Source of the DNA: Corynebacterium deserti GIMN1.010
GTDB taxonomy: Bacteria; Actinomycetota; Actinomycetes; Mycobacteriales; Mycobacteriaceae
DNA: 64,000 bases
Assembly (NCBI RefSeq): GCF_001277995.1
Contig: NZ_CP009220.1
Location: 2,356,001-2,420,000 of the forward strand
Direction: 5' to 3'
Made by a program: the position numbers and the translations under genes. A model generated the notes under the pieces. It saw only the letters and a list, made by a program, of their open reading frames with translations, ran no database searches and was not told the DNA's origin. Below are positions 29,441-43,523 of the stretch, in pieces. Within the stretch, counting starts at the first letter, position 1. Each line of letters starts with the position of its first letter.

Positions 29441-30694
29441 TTAGTCAGAGCTTCTCTCATATGTTGTAATATGACCTGCCCAATGGGTTGGATGGACTGC
29501 TACAACTACTTCAAAGTAAGTGCGAGCTTGCAAGATGCAAGTGTTTTTTGTGAACGTATGGTTTCGATATACATTCTCACAAACCGTCAAAAGATGATCT
29601 TTGAACCGCCTGTTACAATTTGCATACCTGCTACTTCCGCCTCCAGATTGATTTACAGCGTCATAACAGATGTCATGTCGAGCACAAGCTCCAGCGAAGT
29701 CTCCGTCTTCAGTGAGCGCGGAATCGAAGATATCAGGTGATTTAGTGCAGTAATCATTCAGACTGCCAAGATCAGGATTGTAAATGTATGGTGGTACAGG
29801 GATGGTAACACCCCCATTATTAGGGCGTGTCGTTTGAGACGTACTCTTTTGACTAAGAGGGGCTAGTGTACCCATAGCGTGAAATGAAGAGCCCACAGCC
29901 TGTCTCGTCATTGAGGAAATAAGAAGATTGTTTACCTCTTTTCCAAAGTAGATAGAATGGCCTGCGGTATTGATTTCTGTTGTCAGGTCAATTACTCCTC
30001 CGTCAAAATCTTGAACTAAATGGCCTGAGTGGTTCGTATAAGGGTCGCTAGTTGGAAAACCCAAATGTCCATTTTCGGAACCATTTTGAGCCCATACTTC
30101 TGCCATAAGTCCGCTCATTTCGAATGCTCCAGAATTCGGGTGGCAATATACTGTGCCAAATTGAAACTTCGAAAACCGGCCCACTCCATCAGGCGTTGCT
30201 GCTTCATCTGCGATTGGAAGTCCAAGATCACTGTTCGGACCACCAAGCATAAGCCATTTATCTAGAATTAGACCATTAATGCTAGCAACCTGGAAACCCT
30301 CAAGAACCGGAGTCCGATAAATCCGCCCACCTTGGAACAGTTGAACCCACCCATTAAGTTCACCATCAATAGGGTTTGAACCAGAGACGGGGACTTCACC
30401 GCCTAGCGGGTAACCCATCCACCCGGCAGACCACCCATTACGCTGGTACACCTCAGCATTACGAGCAGTAATTGCATGAGCACCAGTATCAGGATGCCAG
30501 AAAATGAAACCATTACGGAATTGCTGGTGGAATCCCACACCATCAGGGTTTTGAATCTGTGGACCGATCGGATCAAGCAAGAAACTTAACAGGCCACCCA
30601 GCTGGTTATAGCGCTCCAAAATCGCACCACACACATCATAAGCAGTAAAAATAAACCGATGACACGACGCAGCTGTAGGAACAAACGACTGCAA
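29441..30694 (-). CDS. LGFP-repeat protein with C-terminal phospholipase A2 domain
   Basis: From residue about 20 to 240 the protein carries four LGFP repeats (for example AILERYNQLGGLLSFLLDPIG, WMGYPLGGEVPV, LMLGGPNSDLGLPI, NGHLGFPTSDPY), modules thought to hold actinobacterial proteins to the cell envelope. Residues about 305-400 form a Cys-rich phospholipase A2-type domain with the His-Asp catalytic pair in ACARHDICYDAVNQ and the partner helix ANCNRRFKDHLLTVC. The open frame begins at a TTG directly after, and in frame with, the TAA of the upstream ORF, and it has no signal peptide of its own. It is probably the 3' part of a gene interrupted by a nonsense codon. GC content looks lower than in core genes. 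Confidence 0.8.
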   Translation of the reverse strand: MQSFVPTAASCHRFIFTAYDVCGAILERYNQLGGLLSFLLDPIGPQIQNPDGVGFHQQFRNGFIFWHPDTGAHAITARNAEVYQRNGWSAGWMGYPLGGEVPVSGSNPIDGELNGWVQLFQGGRIYRTPVLEGFQVASINGLILDKWLMLGGPNSDLGLPIADEAATPDGVGRFSKFQFGTVYCHPNSGAFEMSGLMAEVWAQNGSENGHLGFPTSDPYTNHSGHLVQDFDGGVIDLTTEINTAGHSIYFGKEVNNLLISSMTRQAVGSSFHAMGTLAPLSQKSTSQTTRPNNGGVTIPVPPYIYNPDLGSLNDYCTKSPDIFDSALTEDGDFAGACARHDICYDAVNQSGGGSSRYANCNRRFKDHLLTVCENVYRNHTFTKNTCILQARTYFEVVVAVHPTHWAGHITTYERSSD

Positions 30695-31057
30695 TTAAGC
30701 TTGCTGATTAGCTACGGCTACTTCTGCCTCATCTGAGGTAGCTTTATCTACCTGTGGTGGCAGCTTTATCTCGTCAGAGAGCATCTCACCGGCAATGATT
30801 TCATCATTAAGCGGACCTGCTTGCTCTGCGTCTCGTACAGCCTGGTGAAAAGCGTCAATGTCAGCATCGGTTAAGCCACCGGACCCATCAACCACAGGTG
30901 TGCGATCACCGTCTTGGTAAAACTCTTGAACATAGGCGTCGTGGTCTTCTGGTCCTACGATTCGCTCTGCTTGAGCGTTCGCTACCGGTGACATTAAACC
31001 CATGGATATCACTACCGCAGCAGCTAAGCTTAACGATTTTTTCACTAATCTCATCAT
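30695..31057 (-). CDS. Secreted N-terminal part of the interrupted LGFP-PLA2 gene
   Basis: The 120-aa product has a clear signal peptide (MMRLVKKSLSLAAAVVISMG, cleavage near ANA-QA). A polar region follows (IVGPEDHDAYVQEFYQDGD; LTDADIDAFHQAVRDAEQAG) that ends VANQQA-stop. The stop TAA at 30695-30697 is immediately followed in the same frame by the LGFP-PLA2 sequence, with no other stop. The simplest reading is a single ancestral secreted protein of about 538 residues carrying a premature stop; read-through or re-initiation at the TTG are alternatives. On its own this piece has no recognisable catalytic domain. Confidence 0.7.
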   Translation of the reverse strand: MMRLVKKSLSLAAAVVISMGLMSPVANAQAERIVGPEDHDAYVQEFYQDGDRTPVVDGSGGLTDADIDAFHQAVRDAEQAGPLNDEIIAGEMLSDEIKLPPQVDKATSDEAEVAVANQQA

Positions 31058-31636
31058 GCTTCTTTCTTAAAAGAAATTATGTACAAGCTGTATAAAAGCA
31101 CAAGAGTTGCTTGGAGGAGTGAAATCCAGATGAACTTAATTTTATTTACCCCCTCATGGGGATGCCCTGGCCTGTAGCCTTTCTCTGCGGATTAAGAGGC
31201 CAAAGTGGCGGGGAGCCACTGAAAAATGTTGAACCTGCACGGTGCATCTGGATCGGTTCTCAAGATTGCTCCGCCTTGAGGTCGCATGCAGTATTACGTG
31301 TGTCCCCAAAGCGGGAACCAATCGACTGATTAGTCGATACGGTTTGAATGAAACGGTCTAGAACTCCCGCGGAACACATTGAATCAATTTCAAAGAAGAC
31401 TCAAGTTCAAATCAACTTTTCAAAAAATTGGTGCACTGATTGATGATGTGATAGTCACGGCAAATTTAGTGGCGTGCTAGAGCGATATCTTTTTTGATGA
31501 ATTTGTGATCAAGGTTGGAACTTCACCTGAACCACATTTACAGTTTTTAAGGATGGAATTGATTCAATTCCTACTGAACAGAGTTCGATGTAGCAGTGGA
31601 TACAAGCTCCCCCGAGCCCCATCAAGAGAGAACAAT
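31058..31636. other. Intergenic region between LGFP-PLA2 operon and symporter
   Basis: About 580 bp with no supportable gene. It should hold the promoter of the LGFP operon (minus strand). A 7-bp hairpin ATCGACT/AGTCGAT lies at 31321-31338. No known RNA family was recognised. Confidence 0.5.
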
Positions 31637-33025
31637 TTAGCTGCGAACCTCAACGTGAGTTTCGTCTTCGGCGTCAACGGTTGCCAAATCGATGGCAGCG
31701 CCACCTTTTTCAGCGGCATCCCATGTGGCCTGATCCAAGATGCCCTCGCGCTTGGCAACGATGGCTGGGACCAATGCCTGACCAGTAACATTGGTTGCGG
31801 TACGACCCATGTCGATGATTGGCTCGATAGCCAGCAGCAGACCAACGCCTGCAAGTGGAAGACCCAAGGTGGACAGAGTCAGGGTCAGCATGACGGTTGC
31901 ACCGGTGGTACCTGCGGTTGCGGCAGAACCAAGAACAGACACAATGATGATCAAAATGTAGTCCATGATGCCCAAGTCAATTCCGTAGAATTGCGCAACG
32001 AAGATGGCTGCAATCGCGGGGTAAACGGCTGCGCATCCATCCATCTTGGAGGTCGCCCCCAGTGGGATCGCAAACGATGCATAGGCAGTTGGTACGCCTA
32101 GGGACTGCTCGGTAACGCGCTGGGTAACAGGCATAACACCCATGGAGGAACGGGTAACAAAGCCAAGGCTGGTCACAGGCCATACGCGCTTGAAAAATCC
32201 CAGCACTGGAATGCCATTGAGCTTCAGAGCAACCGGGTAGATCACGAACATGACGATGGCCAGACCAATGTAGATCGCAAGAACGAACTTGCCCAGAGAT
32301 CCCAATGCGGACCAGCCGTAGGTTGCCACGGCGTTACCGATAAGTGCAGCGGAACCAATTGGTGCAAGACGAATGATCCACCACAGCACGATTTGAATGA
32401 TCTTGAGGAAGGACTCGGTGAACTTCAGGAAAGGCTCAGCGGACTTGCCAGCCTTGAGCGCTGCAACACCAATGGCGATAGAGATCACCAGAATCTGCAG
32501 CACATTGAAGGACAGGCTAACGCCATTGCTCTCGCTGTAGGAGCCAGACAGACCCAAAATGTTTGCTGGGATAATCGACTGAATAAAGCCAAGCCAGCTA
32601 CCCACGCGAGATGGGTCGGCAGCGTTGGCAGCATCGACGGTCGAGCCAACGCCAGGCTGCATGATCAAAGCGACAGCGATTCCAGCAAGTACCGAGAAGA
32701 ACGCGGTAAGTGCGAACCAGACGAGGGTGGAAACGGCGAGGCGGGCGGCATTGGCCACCTCACGCAGCTTTGCGACGCTTGTTACCACCGCTGCAAATAC
32801 CAGCGGCGGAACCATTACTTTAAGCAGTGAGACGTACGCGGACCCAACGCCGCTGAGCAGGCCAGTGAGCCAGCTGGTGTCGCCATCTGCTGCGCCACTG
32901 TCCATACCTCGTGCAATGAGTCCGAGGATAAGACCAATGATAAGACCGGCGATGACCTGGGCACCAAAGCCTGTCATCCAGCCGGGAAGGCCTAGTCGGC
33001 CTTTCTGTGCGGTGGAGGTTGCCAT
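31637..33025 (-). CDS. DAACS sodium:dicarboxylate/amino acid symporter
   Basis: The 462-aa membrane transporter has the dicarboxylate/amino acid:cation symporter features: YVSLLKVMVPPLVFAAVVTSV, the re-entrant loop region FVTRSSMGVMPVTQRVTEQSLGVPTAYASFAIPLGATSKMDGCA, and GTTGATVMLTLTLSTLGLPLAGVGLLLAIEPIIDMGRTATNVTG with the substrate-binding D-x-x-R-T-x-x-N-V pattern. It resembles the TcyP/YhcL (cystine) branch more than DctA, but the substrate is not proven. AAGGAG precedes the ATG at 33025. A partial McbR-like half-site pair lies at 33138-33153. Confidence 0.85.
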   Translation of the reverse strand: MATSTAQKGRLGLPGWMTGFGAQVIAGLIIGLILGLIARGMDSGAADGDTSWLTGLLSGVGSAYVSLLKVMVPPLVFAAVVTSVAKLREVANAARLAVSTLVWFALTAFFSVLAGIAVALIMQPGVGSTVDAANAADPSRVGSWLGFIQSIIPANILGLSGSYSESNGVSLSFNVLQILVISIAIGVAALKAGKSAEPFLKFTESFLKIIQIVLWWIIRLAPIGSAALIGNAVATYGWSALGSLGKFVLAIYIGLAIVMFVIYPVALKLNGIPVLGFFKRVWPVTSLGFVTRSSMGVMPVTQRVTEQSLGVPTAYASFAIPLGATSKMDGCAAVYPAIAAIFVAQFYGIDLGIMDYILIIIVSVLGSAATAGTTGATVMLTLTLSTLGLPLAGVGLLLAIEPIIDMGRTATNVTGQALVPAIVAKREGILDQATWDAAEKGGAAIDLATVDAEDETHVEVRS

Positions 33026-33137
33026 GTATAGCACTCCTTGGAGTCGTGCGAATGAATTGAATTCATTTACTGTATCCCTCTCAGCAACAAAAGCATGCAT
33101 TAGTGTGACCAAATTAACCGCACCAGTCTATTTGTAA

Positions 33138-33153
33138 CGTACAGATCGGTCTA
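33138..33153. promoter_or_regulatory. Weak candidate McbR operator
   Basis: CGTAC-N6-GTCTA keeps 7 of 10 positions of the McbR consensus TAGAC-N6-GTCTA upstream of the symporter gene. If the transporter carries sulfur amino acids, McbR control would fit. Evidence is weak. Confidence 0.3.
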
Positions 33154-33265
33154 TAAAGTCTCAAAATCCCAGGTCAAACGGTATGGTCACATACAGCTAA
33201 AGGGCTCTCCACCACGTGGTTGAACTGCTCCCCATAATCCGGACTGAGAAATCAGAAACCAGATT

Positions 33266-33763
33266 GTGGGGAGTTTTCCTATGCATCCACGCAGTAAGCT
33301 CAGTCAGACTCAGCGCGAGCGAGCAGTTGATCTATTTGAGGAAGGCTATGGCTCGCAGGCAGTTGCTAACCGTCTTGGGGTCAAACGTAATCAAATACGT
33401 AGGCTCGAAAAGCGGTTCCGGTTACATGGCAGACTATGCCTCGTGAGCAAACCAACGAGGAAACAGTATTCCTTCGACACAAAGATGGAGATCCTTCGTC
33501 GCTATAAGGCTGGCGAGTTGAAGTCCGATCTTGCCGAGGAATTTGGCTTATCTTCGCCTGACCTGATTAGTCATTGGATGTGGCAGGTCAATAAGGGCGG
33601 TAGTGATGCATTGCGACCGAAGCCCAAAGGCAGGCCTAAAGGCTCAGCTCGGCCTGCGCCGCTGACTGAGGAAGATAAGTTGCGACGTGAAAATGAGCTG
33701 CTCAAGGCGGAATTAGCGTACCTAAAAAAATTGCGGGACTTGAGGGATCAGCGACGAGGCTGA
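33266..33763 (+). CDS. IS3-family transposase OrfA (helix-turn-helix)
   Basis: The 165-aa protein contains two helix-turn-helix regions (RERAVDLFEEGYGSQAVANRLGVKRNQIRRLEKRF and KMEILRRYKAGELKSDLAEEFGLSSPDLISHWMW). A leucine-zipper-like C-terminus (EEDKLRRENELLKAELAYLKKL) follows, as in IS150/IS3 OrfA proteins that bind the terminal repeats. Near its end the gene has a run of seven A (33724-33730), a classic -1 slippery site that would fuse it to OrfB. Confidence 0.92.
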   Translation: MGSFPMHPRSKLSQTQRERAVDLFEEGYGSQAVANRLGVKRNQIRRLEKRFRLHGRLCLVSKPTRKQYSFDTKMEILRRYKAGELKSDLAEEFGLSSPDLISHWMWQVNKGGSDALRPKPKGRPKGSARPAPLTEEDKLRRENELLKAELAYLKKLRDLRDQRRG

Positions 33764-34623
33764 AAGTCGAAGCCATCATCACCCTTAAGTGCGACCACCG
33801 CCTTGATGACTTGATTGCCGTATCTGGCCTGGCTAGGTCAACCTTCTTTGATCATCAGCGTCGTCTTGGCGAGCCAGACAAGTATGCCGATCTTAAGGTG
33901 CACATTACGGAGATCTTTAACGACTCTAACGCCACGTTTGGGTATCGCCGTGTGTGGCGTGCTTTGCGCAATGACAACGAGATCGTCAATACGAAGTTGG
34001 TTCGTAAGCTCATGCGGCAGCTGGGATTGGTATCGAAGGTCAGGCGTAAGAAGTACAGCTCCTACCGTGGTACTGTCAGTCACATTGCTGAAAACGTGCT
34101 TGACCGCCGTTTCACTCAAGACGCACCGAATAAAGCGTGGGTTAGTGACGTCACGGAGTTCCGAGTGGCCGGCACCAAGGTGTATTTGTCTGCGATCATG
34201 GATCTGTTCGACCGAACCATCTTGGCGCATACCCTGTCTCCGTCACCGAATACCAATTTCACATCAAGTTCGTTGGCTGATGCCATTGCCATGTTTAGTC
34301 CGGGTCAAGGACTCATTGTGCACACTGACCAAGGCTTCCAGTACCAGCACGCAAGCTGGCGCAACGTGATTTCAAGCGTTGGTGGTGTTCAGTCGATGTC
34401 ACGAAAAGGCAATTGCTACGACAACGCGGTGATGGAGAATTTCTTCGGTCACCTGAAATCAGAGATGTACCACGGTGTTCACTTCAACAGTGCCGATGAG
34501 CTTTGCCAAGCTATCGATGATTACATCCTGTGGTACAACACGACCCGACTTCAAGAACGATTCAAGGGTCTGGCCCCAATGCAATATCGGAACCAGACCC
34601 TTGCAAAAACCCTAACCGTTTAG
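33730..34623 (+). CDS. IS3-family transposase OrfB (DDE integrase domain)
   Basis: The frame opens at the A7 slippery site and reads IAGLEGSATRLKVEAIITLK and onward without a stop, giving about 297 residues after the shift; an independent start near 33811 is the alternative. It shows the HTH_21 region (FGYRRVWRALRND) and the rve catalytic core: VSDVTEF (first Asp), HTDQGFQYQ (second Asp) and NAVMENFFGHLKSE (Glu). The gene is intact, so the element may be active. Confidence 0.92.
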   Translation: MAGLEGSATRLKVEAIITLKCDHRLDDLIAVSGLARSTFFDHQRRLGEPDKYADLKVHITEIFNDSNATFGYRRVWRALRNDNEIVNTKLVRKLMRQLGLVSKVRRKKYSSYRGTVSHIAENVLDRRFTQDAPNKAWVSDVTEFRVAGTKVYLSAIMDLFDRTILAHTLSPSPNTNFTSSSLADAIAMFSPGQGLIVHTDQGFQYQHASWRNVISSVGGVQSMSRKGNCYDNAVMENFFGHLKSEMYHGVHFNSADELCQAIDDYILWYNTTRLQERFKGLAPMQYRNQTLAKTLTV

Positions 34624-34687
34624 AATTAACCCAGTCCGGAAAACGGGGAGCAGTTCAGGTGGAGAGCCCTTTTTTAGATGTTGAAAC

Positions 34688-37249
34688 CTAATCCGTAATC
34701 GCATCCAAAGGAGGCGTACGCGATGCCTTGGTTGCAGGCCACAGTGCGGCGATCACACCGACCACCGCAGAGCCAACGAGCATCAGGGCAACCTGGCCCC
34801 ATGGAACTGAAACTGATGCATCAAGTCCCTCGCCCGACATCACGGTCACGAACGCCCAGCCAAGTCCAAGACCGATGGCGATACCGATGACTGCACCGTA
34901 GATTGCGATCTGAACTGATTCCAGGGTGATCATGGTGCGGATCTGGCCACGCTTCATGCCAACGGCACGCAGCATGCCGATCTCCTGGCGACGTTCAATC
35001 ACGTTGAGAGCCAAGGTGTTGATGATACCGATGATGGCCACGATGACCGACAGTGCAAGCAATGCGTAGAGGATATTCATCATGATGTCGATCATCGCTG
35101 CAGTCTCACCCGCAAACTCTTGAGCCGACTTCACCGAAATCACGATGTAATCGGCAACTGCCTCTTCCAAGTTCGTGCGCAGCTGCTCCTTGTCAATGCC
35201 GTCTTCCCCCTTAACGAGCATCAACTGTGGGACGGATTGATCGGCAAGCGGAGTATCAGCAAGTGATGCCTCAGAGACAACCATCTGGCCAATCGCGTCG
35301 TTGCCGGTGAAGGTGCCGATCAGCTCGATCTCCCCTACTGACTGGCCCATCGCGCCGAGTTCAAGCGAATCGCCCACAGCCCAACCGTTTTGATCGGCAA
35401 AGGCCTGGGTGGCAATGACACCTGGGTTGGTGAGATCCAAAGAACCATTCACGGATTCCGTGGAAATAACTTGGGAGACATCGCCATCAGCAGTAAATGT
35501 CAGGTTCTGGCCCATCTGGCCGTAGGAGTACTGGCCATCAACAGAAGCCATGTTCATATTCACCATGACCACATCGGCAACGCCTTCCGCCTCACGGACA
35601 TCGTTGACCGCGTCCTTCGGCATGGTGATGTTCGCGTTCGTTGGTCCCTGCAGGATGTAATCTGCGGTGTATTGCTGCTCCATCATGTCGGAAACAGCGT
35701 CCTTCATCGTCGCAGAAAGCATGCCAATGGCCGTCACCAGTGCGATACCGAGCGTCAGCGCAAATGCGGTTGTTGCTGTACGACGCGGGTTGCGCTTGGA
35801 GTTGGTTGCAGCCAGTCGGCCGATGCTGCCAAAAGGCGCACCGATGATCCGGCCCAGGCCACCCACAACAGGCATGGACAACGCTGCCGAGAAGAAGAAC
35901 GTACCGACAATGACAAACAGTGCACCAAAGCCAACGAGGATGGAGCGTGTTGCGGTGGAGGAATCGTTCATCATCGCGCCCGCGACTGCGAGGATGATGC
36001 CCAGTGCCAAGATGATGCCACCAGTGATGGTGCGTCCCATCATGGAGCGAACCGTGGTGGATTCCATGTTGCGCATGGCTTCCACTGGTTTTACTTCACC
36101 AGCGCGGCGAGCAGGCGCCCACGCACTGACCACGGTGACAACAGTGCCAAGGACCAGGGAGATGATCACGACAGACGGGGTGATGCCAACGCTTGATCCC
36201 ATTGGCATACCCATACTGTTGAGCACCGCGGAAATCGCCCAAACCAGACCCATACCGCCAAGCACACCAAGTGCGGATCCAAAAATACCGACGATAATCG
36301 CCTCAAGCACCACGGATCGGGTCAGCTGACCAGGCGAGGTACCCAGTGCTCGCAGGAGCGCGAATTCACGCATGCGTTGCGCGACGATCATGGAGAAGGT
36401 GTTGGCGATAATGAAGGTGCCCACCAGCAACGCAATGAGGCCGAATGCAACAAGGAAGTACTGCACGAAGCTCAAGGCTTCACGGATCATGCTCGTGGCT
36501 TCTTCCACGAGCGCTTCGCCGGTCTCCACGGAGTAATCGGCGCCGAGTTCGCTGCTAAGCGCGTCGACAAGCTCTTGTGGCGTTGTGCCCTCTGCGGCGC
36601 TAAGCGTAAGGCCTGGCACGGTAACCCCGTCGGTGTAGCGCTCAAGGTAGCCGGCCTCGTCCATCCTCAGGTTGAGTGCCTGATCGGAATCTATCTCAGG
36701 TGCAACCAGGCCAGTCACCGTGACATTGAAACGCCCACTGGAGTCGACCACGAGGATGGAATCTCCCACGCCAATGCCGTTGGCCTCGGCACCTGCCTGC
36801 GAAGCAACGACTTCCTCAGTACCCGACGGCACGTTGCCCTCAACGAGGTCAGGAGCTGCGGCCACCGAATCATCAGGGCTATAAAAGATGCTTAACGACG
36901 ACCCCCCTGTCGCCTGAATCGCCTTGGAATCACTATCCGCAAGGACGACCGACTGGCTTGCGTTGATGTTGACGTTGTTGATGCGATCATCGTTACGCAA
37001 CGAATCAACGGTTTCTACCGGAACGCCAGAAAGACTTGAATCAGAACTTGGCGTGACAACAACGTCCACGCCGTCGAAGCTGCTGGAGATCGCCTCATCA
37101 AACGTCGACGACAGCGCATTGGTGAACATCATCGCGCCAGAGACAAACGAAGTGCCCAACACGACAGCGAGCACAGTCAGAAAAAGTCTGACTTTATGCG
37201 CGGAAATATTGCGCAAGCTGATCTTGCGCATCGTGGAACCGGAACTCAT
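34688..37249 (-). CDS. MacB/FtsX-like ABC transporter permease
   Basis: The 853-aa permease has the two-block architecture of large actinobacterial FtsX/MacB-PCD proteins. An N-terminal segment (HKVRLFLTVLAVVLGTSFVSGAMM) is followed by a periplasmic domain of about 200 residues. A first FtsX block (VAFGLIALLVGTFIIANTFSMIVAQRMREFALLRALG) and two more segments come next, then a second MacB-like extracellular domain and a second FtsX block (IIGIINTLALNVIERRQEIGMLRAVGMKRGQ). It probably moves lipids, envelope precursors or peptides, or transmits mechanical force; the substrate is unknown. Its start shares a base with the ATPase stop (TAATG). An internal ATG at codon 7 is possible. The IS lies 18 bp beyond its end. 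Confidence 0.88.
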   Translation of the reverse strand: MSSGSTMRKISLRNISAHKVRLFLTVLAVVLGTSFVSGAMMFTNALSSTFDEAISSSFDGVDVVVTPSSDSSLSGVPVETVDSLRNDDRINNVNINASQSVVLADSDSKAIQATGGSSLSIFYSPDDSVAAAPDLVEGNVPSGTEEVVASQAGAEANGIGVGDSILVVDSSGRFNVTVTGLVAPEIDSDQALNLRMDEAGYLERYTDGVTVPGLTLSAAEGTTPQELVDALSSELGADYSVETGEALVEEATSMIREALSFVQYFLVAFGLIALLVGTFIIANTFSMIVAQRMREFALLRALGTSPGQLTRSVVLEAIIVGIFGSALGVLGGMGLVWAISAVLNSMGMPMGSSVGITPSVVIISLVLGTVVTVVSAWAPARRAGEVKPVEAMRNMESTTVRSMMGRTITGGIILALGIILAVAGAMMNDSSTATRSILVGFGALFVIVGTFFFSAALSMPVVGGLGRIIGAPFGSIGRLAATNSKRNPRRTATTAFALTLGIALVTAIGMLSATMKDAVSDMMEQQYTADYILQGPTNANITMPKDAVNDVREAEGVADVVMVNMNMASVDGQYSYGQMGQNLTFTADGDVSQVISTESVNGSLDLTNPGVIATQAFADQNGWAVGDSLELGAMGQSVGEIELIGTFTGNDAIGQMVVSEASLADTPLADQSVPQLMLVKGEDGIDKEQLRTNLEEAVADYIVISVKSAQEFAGETAAMIDIMMNILYALLALSVIVAIIGIINTLALNVIERRQEIGMLRAVGMKRGQIRTMITLESVQIAIYGAVIGIAIGLGLGWAFVTVMSGEGLDASVSVPWGQVALMLVGSAVVGVIAALWPATKASRTPPLDAITD

Positions 37250-38103
37250 TAGGCGATATCCTCGATTCCGTTCATCGTGGCCAAGATGTCCTCGATGGTC
37301 GGATCAAATAGCTCGTTGACGATGCGACCATCAGCCAGGAAGATCACACGATCCGCGTACGACGCGGCCTTTGCGTCGTGGGTAACAATAACCACCGTCT
37401 GATCATCCTGATCAACCGCAGTCCGCAGAATATCCAATACTTCTTTGGAAGAGTTGGAGTCCAAGTTACCGGTTGGCTCGTCGCCGAAGATGATTTCCGG
37501 ACGTGACACCAGCGCGCGAGCACATGCCACACGCTGCTGTTGGCCACCAGAGAGCTCTGCTGGGCGGTGCTTAAGGCGCTCGGATAAGCCCAGGCGTGAG
37601 GTGATCGCTTCGAACCAGCTGTGGTCAATGTTGCGGCCAGCGATATCAGTGGGAAGGGTGATGTTCTCTGCTGCGGTAAGCGTTGGAACCAAGTTGAAAG
37701 ACTGGAAGATAAAACCAAGACGGTCGCGGCGAAGCGACGTCATTTCCTTATCCTTAAGCACTGACAAGTCCGTATCACCGATGAAGGCCGAACCAGCGGT
37801 AGCTGCATCCAGGCCTGCCATGCAGTGCATAAGAGTGGACTTACCAGAGCCAGAAGGACCCATGATGGCGGTGAACTTGTTCTTCTCAAACGCCACGTTC
37901 ACATGATCAAGCGCTGTGACGGTTGTGTCACCCTGTCCGTAGGCTTTGTAGAGGCTTACTGCACGGGCTGCGGCTTCACCAGGCTCACCTTGAGCTGGAC
38001 GGGTTGCGTCGATGTCCGTTGCTGGGGTAAACGAAGCCTTGTCCTTCTCGATTTCTTGGTTGTCCGAGTCATTCGAAGGGGTGCTCGCGGCAGGATTACT
38101 CAT
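37249..38103 (-). CDS. ABC transporter ATP-binding protein (MacB/LolD type)
   Basis: The 284-aa protein has Walker A GPSGSGKST, the signature LSGGQQQRVACARALV, Walker B IIFGDEPTGNLD and the switch His in VIVTHD. The first 60 residues are an extra hydrophilic tail rich in D, E, S and T, not part of the nucleotide-binding domain. It energises the permease encoded immediately downstream; the one-base overlap couples their translation. Confidence 0.92.
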   Translation of the reverse strand: MSNPAASTPSNDSDNQEIEKDKASFTPATDIDATRPAQGEPGEAAARAVSLYKAYGQGDTTVTALDHVNVAFEKNKFTAIMGPSGSGKSTLMHCMAGLDAATAGSAFIGDTDLSVLKDKEMTSLRRDRLGFIFQSFNLVPTLTAAENITLPTDIAGRNIDHSWFEAITSRLGLSERLKHRPAELSGGQQQRVACARALVSRPEIIFGDEPTGNLDSNSSKEVLDILRTAVDQDDQTVVIVTHDAKAASYADRVIFLADGRIVNELFDPTIEDILATMNGIEDIA

Positions 38104-38281
38104 GAACTACGATTCTTTCCTTAATTCATCATCTAGGCATGAGACTGCAGGTAGACACTACAGTCCAGGTACTCCTGCCAGGGTACCGGAGCCCTGCGAC
38201 GCATGAATCAGGGAAGACCCCCAATTAGCAATTGTGTCTACTTCCACATCAAACTGTTTGTTAGTAGACGCATGGCAAAAG

Positions 38282-38324
38282 GAGAGGGAGTGTACACAAA
38301 CAATGTTTGTGTACACTCCCTCTC
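38282..38324 (-). terminator. Terminator of the rrn operon
   Basis: A perfect palindrome of about 21 bp per arm (GAGAGGGAGTGTACACAAAC and its complement) lies about 20 bp after the 5S gene and is followed by CTTTTG on the minus strand. Confidence 0.88.
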
Positions 38325-38345
38325 AACATATCTTCTTTTAAGTTT

Positions 38346-38465
38346 TAGGTCGGCGGTAACCTACTCTCCCACACCCTCCCGAGTGCAGTACCATCAGCGT
38401 AACCAGGCTTAGCTTCCGGGTTCGGAAAGGGACCGGGCGTTTCCCTGCTACTATCACCACCGACA
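38346..38465 (-). rRNA. rrf: 5S ribosomal RNA
   Basis: The minus strand reads GTCGGTGGTGATAGTAGCAG at the 5' side and ends with GGTTACCGCCGACCT, the 5S closing helix. Length is about 120 nt; ends are approximate. Confidence 0.93.
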
Positions 38466-38594
38466 CAACCAACAACACCAAACCACAACCACCAGGTCGT
38501 GTTTGTGCTGTGTCAGACACTGCATAATGGACGCGAACAAACAATATTTTGTTTTGCTCTGTTACGTTGCGTACACCCCACAATTGGGTGTTGT

Positions 38595-43523
<4,929 letters not shown>

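Larger units (their letters stand above)
33201..34670 (+). mobile_element. IS3-family insertion sequence (IS150-like group)
   Basis: A 1.47-kb element bounded by imperfect inverted repeats: AGGGCTCTCCACC...TGAACTGCTCCCC at the left and its counterpart at the right (34631-34670), both also sharing TCCGGACTG. It contains orfA and orfB in overlapping frames. I see no convincing target-site duplication; flanks are GCTAA on the left and TTTTT on the right. It lies between the symporter promoter and the 3' end of the ABC permease gene and disrupts neither. Confidence 0.92.

Noticed and set aside
31141..31340. Structured RNA such as tmRNA, 6S or RNase P RNA
   Set aside because: Hairpin-forming bits exist but none of the conserved cores of these RNAs was recognised.
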